Origin: Firmicutes bacterium CAG:449
GTDB lineage: Bacteria; Bacillota_I; Bacilli_A; RFN20; CAG-449
Length of the DNA: 9,233 nucleotides
Reading direction: 5' to 3'
Assembly (NCBI GenBank): GCA_000432895.1
Contig: FR889427.1
Coordinates: 16,647-25,879, forward strand
In this document: positions 1 through 5,601 of the stretch, piece after piece
Numbering within the stretch: position 1 is the first letter of the stretch
How the letters are laid out: every line of letters begins with the position of its first letter
Notes under the pieces: model-generated
Seen by the model: the letters and a program-made list of their open reading frames with translations, nothing else
Told to the model about the DNA's origin: nothing
Database searches by the model: none
Made by a program: the position numbers and the translations under genes

Positions 1-1
1 T

Positions 2-691
2 AGTGTTGATAATTATGATACAAGCAAAAATCAAACTTATGCTGCTTTAAAAGAAGCAACATCTTACTGGAATGATATTTTTGGTAATAGTGATAATGTT
101 GTAGAAGGTTGTGAATCTAAAACAGCTTCTAATGCTCAAAAAGAATTTATTAATGGCATGGCGGCTATGATTGTTGATGGAGACTGGTTATATAATGATT
201 ATATAGCTGGTTATGAAAAAAGTGATTCATTTAAATTGAAATTGATGAAAACACCAATTATTGAAAATGCCCAATATCCAAATACAAGTTATGTTATTGG
301 TGAAGATCAATATATTGCCATCCCTAAAACCTCTTCTCATAAAGAATTAGCTAAATCATTTATTAAATTAATGGTTTCTGATGAAGGATGTAATACTTTC
401 TTAGAACAAGCACATGGCTTTTTAGCTTATAAATGTAATTATTCCTCTTCAGGCTTATCTGATGAATATATTTCTTCAGCAATTGAAGTAAGAAACTCTT
501 ATACATCGACTTTTACAAATTTTTCTAATAATAGAAAATATTTATGTAATTATATTGATGTTTGGTGTACTGCTGCATTAAGACCATATTCATCATTACT
601 TAATAAATCACGAACAATTGATCAAGCATTTTCTGATATTGCTTCAACAGCAAGACAAGGTTGGGAATATTGGACAAATAGTTCAAAATAG
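2..691 (+). CDS. Sugar ABC transporter substrate-binding protein, 3' part (5' end outside window)
   Basis: The frame is open from base 2 to a TAG at 689-691, giving 229 visible residues, so the signal peptide and N-terminal lobe lie upstream of the window. The visible part resembles the C-terminal half of family 1 extracellular solute-binding proteins. It has the typical 'FINGMAAMIVDGDWLYNDY' stretch near visible residues 49-67 (family pattern: F-x-N-G-x-A-A-M-x-x-D-G-x-W), then an 'IAIPKTSSHKELAKSFIKLM' segment and a helical C-terminus. Such proteins are secreted, usually lipid-anchored, and hand a sugar to an ABC importer. nagB starts only 7 bases downstream and is probably in the same operon, so an amino sugar or a GlcNAc-containing glycan is a reasonable substrate, but that rests on context only. 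All five Trp codons are TGG. The family call is fairly safe; the substrate is not. Confidence 0.85.
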   Translation, partial: SVDNYDTSKNQTYAALKEATSYWNDIFGNSDNVVEGCESKTASNAQKEFINGMAAMIVDGDWLYNDYIAGYEKSDSFKLKLMKTPIIENAQYPNTSYVIGEDQYIAIPKTSSHKELAKSFIKLMVSDEGCNTFLEQAHGFLAYKCNYSSSGLSDEYISSAIEVRNSYTSTFTNFSNNRKYLCNYIDVWCTAALRPYSSLLNKSRTIDQAFSDIASTARQGWEYWTNSSK

Positions 692-694
692 GAG
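690..694 (+). promoter_or_regulatory. Ribosome binding site that sets the nagB start
   Basis: AGGAG lies 4 bases before ATG 699 and overlaps the stop codon of the preceding gene. The frame is open further upstream, to an ATG at 618, but that start has no such site and would add 27 residues that do not belong to the family. Confidence 0.75.
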
Positions 695-698
695 TTTT

Positions 699-1406
699 AT
701 GAAAATTATTGTATGTAAAAATCAAGAAGAAATTGCTTCTTTAGTCTCAGATAGAATTATTGATTTAGTAAAAAGTAAACCTAATTGTATTTTAGGCTTA
801 GCTACTGGTTCTAGCCCAGTTGAAACATATAAAGATGTTATTATTAAAGGCAAGAATGTTGATTTTTCTAATGTCAAATCTTTTAATCTTGATGAATATT
901 GTAATAATAAAGATTTTTCTCAATCATATCGTTATTTTATGAATCATAATTTATTTGATGGCATTAATATAAAAAAAGAAAATACTTTTTTTCCAAATGA
1001 AAATAATCCATCGCAATATGATATAGATATTGAAAAATCGGGTGGAATCGATTTACAAATTTTAGGAATAGGAGCAAATGGTCATATTGGTTTTAATGAA
1101 CCTAATACTCCTTTTAATTCAATTACTCATATTACGAAATTAACAGAAAAAACAATTAAAGATAATTCTCGCTTTTTTAAAAATATTGAAGATGTTCCTA
1201 CTAGTGCAGTTTCAATGGGGATAAAAACAATTTTGAAAGCAAAAGAAATAATTTTAATTGCTATTGGTGAAAATAAAGCAGAAGCAATAAAAAAATCTTT
1301 AGAGGAGATTAATATTAATTGCCCTGCAAGTTCTCTTCTTCAACATAATAATGTTACATTTTATTTAGATGAAGCGGCAGCTTCTTTAATAAAAGTTAAT
1401 GCATAA
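699..1406 (+). CDS. nagB: Glucosamine-6-phosphate deaminase
   Basis: This cytoplasmic enzyme converts glucosamine 6-phosphate to fructose 6-phosphate and ammonia, the last dedicated step of GlcNAc catabolism. The 235-residue product has the family landmarks in order: the phosphate-binding loop 'LGLATGSSP' (residues 32-40), 'FNLDEY' with catalytic Asp65, the active-site segment 'GIGANGHIGFNEP' with His129 and Glu134, and 'VSMGI' in the C-terminal part. It is a little shorter than the usual 240-266 residues, mainly because the stretch before 'GGIDLQ' (residues 116-121) is compressed; no key residue seems lost. ATG 699 is chosen for its ribosome binding site and the normal family N-terminus (MKIIVCKNQEE). 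It follows the sugar-binding protein by 7 bases and is closed by a terminator, so it is probably the last gene of an uptake/catabolism operon. It contains no Trp and ends in TAA. Confidence 0.95.
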   Translation: MKIIVCKNQEEIASLVSDRIIDLVKSKPNCILGLATGSSPVETYKDVIIKGKNVDFSNVKSFNLDEYCNNKDFSQSYRYFMNHNLFDGINIKKENTFFPNENNPSQYDIDIEKSGGIDLQILGIGANGHIGFNEPNTPFNSITHITKLTEKTIKDNSRFFKNIEDVPTSAVSMGIKTILKAKEIILIAIGENKAEAIKKSLEEININCPASSLLQHNNVTFYLDEAAASLIKVNA

Positions 1407-1436
1407 ATGGTACAATGTTAGTACCATTTTTTATTT
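1405..1436 (+). terminator. Intrinsic terminator after nagB
   Basis: A 9-bp perfect stem (1405-1413 with 1421-1429, core ATGGTAC/GTACCAT) has a 7-base loop and runs into a T-rich tail. It begins inside the nagB stop codon and ends the binding protein-nagB transcript. Confidence 0.85.
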
Positions 1437-1463
1437 TATTAATAAAGTAAAAATATATTCTGC

Positions 1464-1477
1464 TGTAAGCGCTTATA
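1464..1477 (+). promoter_or_regulatory. Operator-like palindrome 1 (cre / LacI-family type)
   Basis: TGTAAGCGCTTATA differs from the catabolite-responsive element consensus TGWAANCGNTNWCA at one position. It is a near-perfect palindrome around a central CG, as is typical for CcpA and other LacI-family repressors. Its partner at 1496-1509 lies in opposite orientation, 32 bp away centre to centre. It sits upstream of the promoter at 1537-1564. Which regulator binds cannot be told from the sequence. Confidence 0.6.
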
Positions 1478-1495
1478 AAAGTGATAAATGGCTTT

Positions 1496-1509
1496 ATAAA
1501 GCGCTTACA
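1496..1509 (-). promoter_or_regulatory. Operator-like palindrome 2 (cre / LacI-family type)
   Basis: On the minus strand this reads TGTAAGCGCTTTAT and shares its first 11 bases with palindrome 1. The two half-copies also form a long inverted repeat (about 1464-1509) followed by a T-run (1511-1520). As RNA this could fold into a hairpin and act as a second terminator, so DNA operator and RNA hairpin are both possible. The CG-centred symmetry of each copy favours the operator reading. Confidence 0.55.
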
Positions 1510-1536
1510 TTATTTTTTTACTTTGTGAAAAAAATG

Positions 1537-1564
1537 TTGCAAATCTTTGACGCATTGTTATAAT
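1537..1564 (+). promoter_or_regulatory. Promoter for the secreted-protein gene (extended -10)
   Basis: The -10 box TATAAT (1559-1564) is a perfect consensus and is preceded by TG at 1556-1557, making an extended -10. A -35-like TTGCAA (1537-1542) lies 16 bp upstream. Transcription would start near 1570, leaving a leader of about 155 bases before ATG 1726. Both operator palindromes end 28 bp or more upstream of the -35, so control by activation or DNA looping fits better than direct blocking of polymerase. Confidence 0.65.
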
Positions 1565-1600
1565 GAAATTAGAAAGGGATTATTTTAGAGTTTTTAAGAT

Positions 1601-1747
1601 ATGAAAAAAGAATATAATGAACCTTGTTTAAATGAGGAAATAATTGAACTAAATGATCAAATTTTTACATCAGGAGTCAATAAAGATGATGGAAATCATT
1701 CTATGAACCAAGGAGATTTAATATTATGAAAAAACTTCTTGTTTTAG
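1601..1747 (+). CDS. Possible small acidic peptide ORF in the leader of the next gene
   Basis: ATG 1601 opens a frame of 42 codons to a TGA at 1727-1729. If TGA is read as Trp, the frame runs on to a TAG at 1745-1747 (48 residues). The product begins MKKEYNEPCLNEE and continues IIELNDQIFTSGVNKDDGN. This resembles, from memory, short unnamed peptides common in gut Firmicutes with a KKxYxxP start and an E-[IV]-I-E-[LF]...TSG core; no function is claimed. No good ribosome binding site is visible: AAAGGG at about 1572-1577 is over 20 bases away. Under the standard code its TGA would overlap the next start as ATGA, a classic translational-coupling arrangement, and this counts somewhat against TGA being Trp. 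It could also be leader RNA with no coding role. Confidence 0.35.
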
Positions 1748-4035
1748 GATGTGGATTGTTTTTATTATCCATATGCACTTTTAATAATAATTTAAATGAT
1801 AATGAATTGATTTTTTCTACAATTGAAGAAAATTCAAAAGAGGGAGTAACTCTTAGAAAAGCTAAATCTAATGAAAATGTAGAAGTTAGAAAAACTTATG
1901 TACAAGATGGGCAAAATGAAACTCATAGAATGCTAAGATTTGCTACACCAGTAAGTGGGGATTTTTCTTCTATTAAATATCATGTTTCTATTGAAGGATA
2001 TGATGATGTAAGTAAAGATGTTAGTGTTGTTTATAAAGGTATCGAATCAAATGGAACTGTTTCATATTATGATGGAACAGATATTGTTAATGAAAAAACT
2101 GAATTAACATCATCTTGGTATTGGGCATGCTTTACTATTGAATTTTCAACTTATAAATTTGTTGATGCTAATATTTCTGCTTATATTACTGTTAATGAAT
2201 CAATAAATTCAGAAGCTAAAGAAAATGTTACTTTGAATAATCAAATTTCTTCTGAAAAAGTTGATATTAATGCAAATTTAATTGGTAAATGGAAAAACAA
2301 TAATAATAATGTAGAAATCGGTAATAATTATTTAATTATTAATGATTATAAACTTAATTATATTGATTTTTTAAATGATTTTTATGTTTTCTATAATGGA
2401 GTTAATTACTTAAAAGTTAAATTAGATAATAATAATTTAATTGTTAATGGGAAATTAGATGTTGATGATATTAATTTATCTTTAGAAAAAGTTAATTTGA
2501 TTAAATGCCCTGTCACTTTTGAAGAAAAAACTGAATTAACTGTTGGTGATGAAGAAATTAAATTTACGGTTCCTGAAGGAGTGAAGTATACAGCCTATTA
2601 TGAACAAAATGAAAAGAAAATATGTGATTATGGTACTTTACCTACAAAAGCAGGATATTATTCATTAGTAGTTGATACTGTTGAAAATGATATCTATGAA
2701 GCTACACATGTTTGGAAAACATTTAAGTTGAATGAAAAACCATCTGCTGAAAAAGAAACATTAGAAATTAACTTTGATTTTGAAGCTGGAACAAAGTTTG
2801 CTTTAGGTATTGCACCTTCTTTTAAAATAAAAAATAGCGAAGGAAATGTTGTTGAGGATGCTAATGTAAGTATTCTTTATACTTCTGAAGGTGGATATAG
2901 TTCTAGTGAACTTCCTGTTGAACCTGGAGATTATGGTATAACTGTTACTATTAATGAAAATGATAAATATAATAAAGTAAGTAAAAATGTTTGATTTACT
3001 GTTGAAAATAGAATTGAGACGAGAGTTACAAGCCAATATAATAACATTTATAGTGGAGAATTAAATAATATTATTGATGGAAATAAATCTACATTCTGTT
3101 GATTTGGTGGCAGTTTTGAAGTTGGTCAATATATCCAATTAGATTATTCTTATAAAAAAGAATTAAATAGACTTGCATTTACTTTTGATACAAATGATTA
3201 TTTTAAATTTAAAATTCAATATTTAAATAATGGAGAATATGTTGATTGCTCTAGTGAAATTGATGGAGCAACTGGATTAGTTAGTTTTAATTCAACAGTT
3301 GAAACTACATCTATTAGATTTGTTTGTACTGATACTAGAGGTGGTTGTTGGATTAAAATTTATGAAATGGATTTATTTTTTGCTCCAGATGTAACTAATA
3401 ATGGTTTTACTTTAGTTCCTGGTAGTGATTTAAATAGCCTTTCAGATGGTTCTTTAGATACTTATACTTGGTTTGATTGGCATTATACATCTAATAATAA
3501 TATTGTGTTAGATTATGGAAAAGTTCATGAAGTCAAAACAATTACATTTTTAAGTGGTTGCAGTGCACATGAAGGTGATGTAGCAGGTACAATGAAATTC
3601 TCTTATTCTGAAGATGGAGAAACTTACATAGATATTGAAGGTGTTTATGAAGGAATAAATATTTTAGTTAAATTAGATACACCAGTTAACGCTAGATATA
3701 TTAAAGCCACTCCAATTCTTGAAGGAGAATCTCCATCAGGTATTACAATTAGAGAATTTGGTATTAATTTAAGCAAATTTAATGTTAGTGTAACTTTTGG
3801 AGATGATGTAGCATTTACTTATGATGGTGAAGCGCATTCACCTTCCTATTCAGTTCCTTATGGAGTAAGTTATAGTAAACATTATAATAGTGATGATGCA
3901 AAATTATATAACCAAACTGAGGCAAAAGATGTTGGGTATTGGGCAATAGTAATTGTTCCAGAAGAAAGTGAAATATATAACTTTGTTGGACCATTACATA
4001 GAGTTTTCCATATTGATGCTACTGTTGCTGAATAA
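1726..4035 (+). CDS. Secreted multidomain protein with Ig-like and tandem F5/8 type C modules, read through two TGA (Trp) codons
   Basis: The product has 769 residues if TGA is Trp. The start is supported by AAGGAG at 1710-1715. It has a short basic N-terminus with a hydrophobic stretch (residues 1-18), so it is probably exported; 'LSIC' near residue 17 is at best a weak lipobox. The apparent order is: a domain I do not recognise (about 45-160); a small beta-rich domain beginning LIGKW (about 185-255); two MBG-like Ig domains (about 261-336 and 345-427); two discoidin/CBM32-like modules (about 428-550 and 556-683); and a third MBG-like domain (about 686-765). TGA occurs at codons 423 and 459, both at Trp positions (see those entries). 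The frame stays open between and beyond them, to TAA 4033-4035, without a frameshift. The role is probably glycan or matrix binding at the surface. No enzyme domain or LPXTG anchor is seen. The alternative is a nonsense-mutated pseudogene in a standard-code organism, which is less likely. Confidence 0.8.
2992..2994 (+). other. In-frame TGA read as Trp (codon 423)
   Basis: This TGA lies at the end of the second Ig-like domain in the context KNV-TGA-FTVE. The first Ig-like domain of the same protein has the matching end 'ATHVWKTFKL', with TGG at codon 330. The following codons continue as a sensible Ig-to-discoidin junction. Confidence 0.75.
3100..3102 (+). other. In-frame TGA read as Trp (codon 459)
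   Basis: The context is DGNKSTFC-TGA-FGG. The equivalent module of the GH84 protein reads DGDDSTYCWFGS, with TGG at 7594-7596 (its residue 665). TGA therefore falls exactly on a Trp conserved between the two modules. Confidence 0.85.
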
Positions 4036-4043
4036 TTGATTTT

Positions 4044-4077
4044 AAACATCACTTCTTTTTGAAGTGATGTTTTTTTT
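4044..4077 (+). terminator. Strong intrinsic terminator between the two surface-protein genes
   Basis: A 12-bp perfect stem (4044-4055 with 4061-4072, core ACATCACTTC/GAAGTGATGT) with a TTTTT loop runs into an unbroken T tract to 4077. The ribosome binding site of the next gene begins at the very next base. Confidence 0.9.
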
Positions 4078-4083
4078 GAGGAG
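4078..4083 (+). promoter_or_regulatory. Ribosome binding site that sets the start of the leucine-rich repeat lipoprotein
   Basis: GAGGAG lies 4 bases before ATG 4088. An in-frame ATG at 4064 is rejected because it falls inside the terminator hairpin and would add residues ahead of a normal lipoprotein signal. Confidence 0.8.
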
Positions 4084-4087
4084 TTTT

Positions 4088-5596
4088 ATGAAAAAAAGAA
4101 GTTTGTTACTATTATTAACCTTACTTGTAGGATGTGGAGAAAATGCTTCAAGTATTTCTTCTGAAAGTAGCAGTAGTTCATCTACAAGTGAAACTAAATT
4201 AACAGAAACACAAATTTATGATTTTAATGATGAATTAAAACAAGATGAATTTCCTTTATTTAATTTTAAAGAAAAAAATTTTAAAGAATATAATGGTAGT
4301 TTAACACCAACTGATAGCAGTTTATTAACTTTTACTTTGAGTGAAGATAAAACATATTATATAGTTTCAGATCAAGAGCATAAGCTAAATGTTAATAATT
4401 TAGTAATCCCAAGTAGTTATAATTCTTTACCTGTTCAAGAAATTGCTGATGAAGGATTTGCTTATAAAACTTGGTTAAATAGTGTTGTTATTCCTTCTTC
4501 GATTAAAAAAATTGGAGCGGGTGCTTTTAATTCTTCTGCATTAAAAAATGTTTATTATGATGCAATTGAAATTGAGGAATTAAATGCTAAAAACTGGGTT
4601 TTTTTTAAAGGTAATGCTGAACAAAGTATTGATATTTATTTTGGTAAAAATGTAAAGAAAATTCCTAATCGTTTATTTTTTCCTTTAGCAACAAATTCTA
4701 ATGAAACTTGTAATGTTAAAAATATTTATTTTTCAAAAGATTGCAAAATAGAAAGTATAGGAGATTATGCTTTTTATAAATTAAGCAATGTTAAAGAAGT
4801 TTCATTACCAAATAGTATTAAAAGTATTGGTAAATATGCTTTTTATGAAAGTGGTATTAGTGAAATTGATTTATCTAATATAGAAAATATAGGAGATTAT
4901 GCTTTTTCTTTTGCAAGTCTTGAACATGTTAAATTAAATAACTTAATTTCTTTAGGTGAAGGTGCATTTAGTTATTCGAAATTAAAAGAAATTGATTTAT
5001 CTAATACTAAATTAACAAATATTACAAATTTTGCTTTTAAAAAATGTCGTTATTTAGAGAATATTTTATTTAATGATAGAATTGAAAGTATTAATGAAGA
5101 AAGTTTTTCTTATTGTTCTTCTTTAAAACAATTTATTTCACCAAAAAGTTTGAAAAATATTGGCTTGAAAGCCTTTTATAATAATACTTCTTTGAAAGAT
5201 GTTAGATTAAATGCAATCAATATTGATAATTATGCTTTTTATAACGCTTGTAAATTAGAAAAATTATATATTGAATCAGATATTGATGATTTTTCTTTAG
5301 GAAATTATGTCTTTGTTAATGCTGGAAAAGATAGTTTATTGCAAGTTGCATTCTTAGAAGGTGTTACAAAAATAGCAAATAATTTTATGTTTAGTAATGC
5401 TAATTGTGAAGAAAATCCTTGTATTAATGAATTGGTTTTACCTTCTTCTTTAAATGAAGTTGGAAAAGGAGCTTTCTTTGATTTAACAATTAATTCTATT
5501 TGGTATTTATCAAATAATAGTAATTATCAAAAAGTTATAATTAATGAGCAAAATGATGTTTTAAAAGATGTTAAATTTGCTCTTGAAATGAGGTAA
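4088..5596 (+). CDS. Lipoprotein with BspA-type leucine-rich repeats
   Basis: The product has 502 residues. MKKRSLLLLLTLLVGC is a clear lipoprotein signal with lipobox LVGC, so Cys16 would be lipid-modified and the protein held on the outer face of the membrane. A Ser-rich linker follows (about 21-36), then from about residue 90 to the C-terminus a run of LRR_5/BspA-type repeats of roughly 20-23 residues. These show the usual alternation of 'IGDYAF'/'IGKYAF' with 'L..V.LP.SI' segments, for example 'VSLPNSIKSIGKYAFYESG'. BspA-like proteins of oral and gut bacteria and of Trichomonas are known or proposed to bind host surfaces or other cells; the partner here is unknown. The GH84 gene starts 5 bases after the stop, and its GAGG site lies inside the last codons of this gene, so the two are co-transcribed. 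No good promoter lies between the terminator and this gene. A weak candidate (TTGTTC, 17 bp, TATAAC at 3953-3981) lies inside the preceding gene. Confidence 0.88.
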   Translation: MKKRSLLLLLTLLVGCGENASSISSESSSSSSTSETKLTETQIYDFNDELKQDEFPLFNFKEKNFKEYNGSLTPTDSSLLTFTLSEDKTYYIVSDQEHKLNVNNLVIPSSYNSLPVQEIADEGFAYKTWLNSVVIPSSIKKIGAGAFNSSALKNVYYDAIEIEELNAKNWVFFKGNAEQSIDIYFGKNVKKIPNRLFFPLATNSNETCNVKNIYFSKDCKIESIGDYAFYKLSNVKEVSLPNSIKSIGKYAFYESGISEIDLSNIENIGDYAFSFASLEHVKLNNLISLGEGAFSYSKLKEIDLSNTKLTNITNFAFKKCRYLENILFNDRIESINEESFSYCSSLKQFISPKSLKNIGLKAFYNNTSLKDVRLNAINIDNYAFYNACKLEKLYIESDIDDFSLGNYVFVNAGKDSLLQVAFLEGVTKIANNFMFSNANCEENPCINELVLPSSLNEVGKGAFFDLTINSIWYLSNNSNYQKVIINEQNDVLKDVKFALEMR

Positions 5597-5601
5597 GATT
5601 T

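Noticed and set aside
2803..3036. Minus-strand 77-codon open frame
   Set aside because: It is antisense to a well-supported domain-bearing gene, has low-complexity Ile/Asn/Ser composition and no recognisable motif.
3100..3102. TGA as selenocysteine
   Set aside because: The aligned residue in the related module is Trp, not Cys, and this is not a redox protein.
3826..3842. Palindrome GGTGAAGCGCATTCACC with a GCGC centre like the operators at 1464-1509
   Set aside because: It lies deep inside a coding region, lacks the TGTAA arms, and has no promoter nearby.
3367..4035. Separate 222-residue gene starting at ATG 3367
   Set aside because: It is in frame with 1726-2994, starts in the middle of a discoidin module, has no ribosome binding site or signal peptide, and is joined to the upstream part through two TGA codons at Trp positions.
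1726..4035. Pseudogene with two nonsense mutations
   Set aside because: Both TGAs fall on expected Trp codons, there is no frameshift, and over 300 downstream codons remain open with good domain sequence. It is kept as the alternative, since TGG is dominant elsewhere.
5591..5593. Single in-frame AGG in the window (last sense codon of the LRR lipoprotein), considered as a sign of AGG or CGG reassignment
   Set aside because: AGG occurs once and CGG not at all in the genes here. This AGG is part of the GAGG ribosome binding site of the next gene, so it says nothing about codon meaning.
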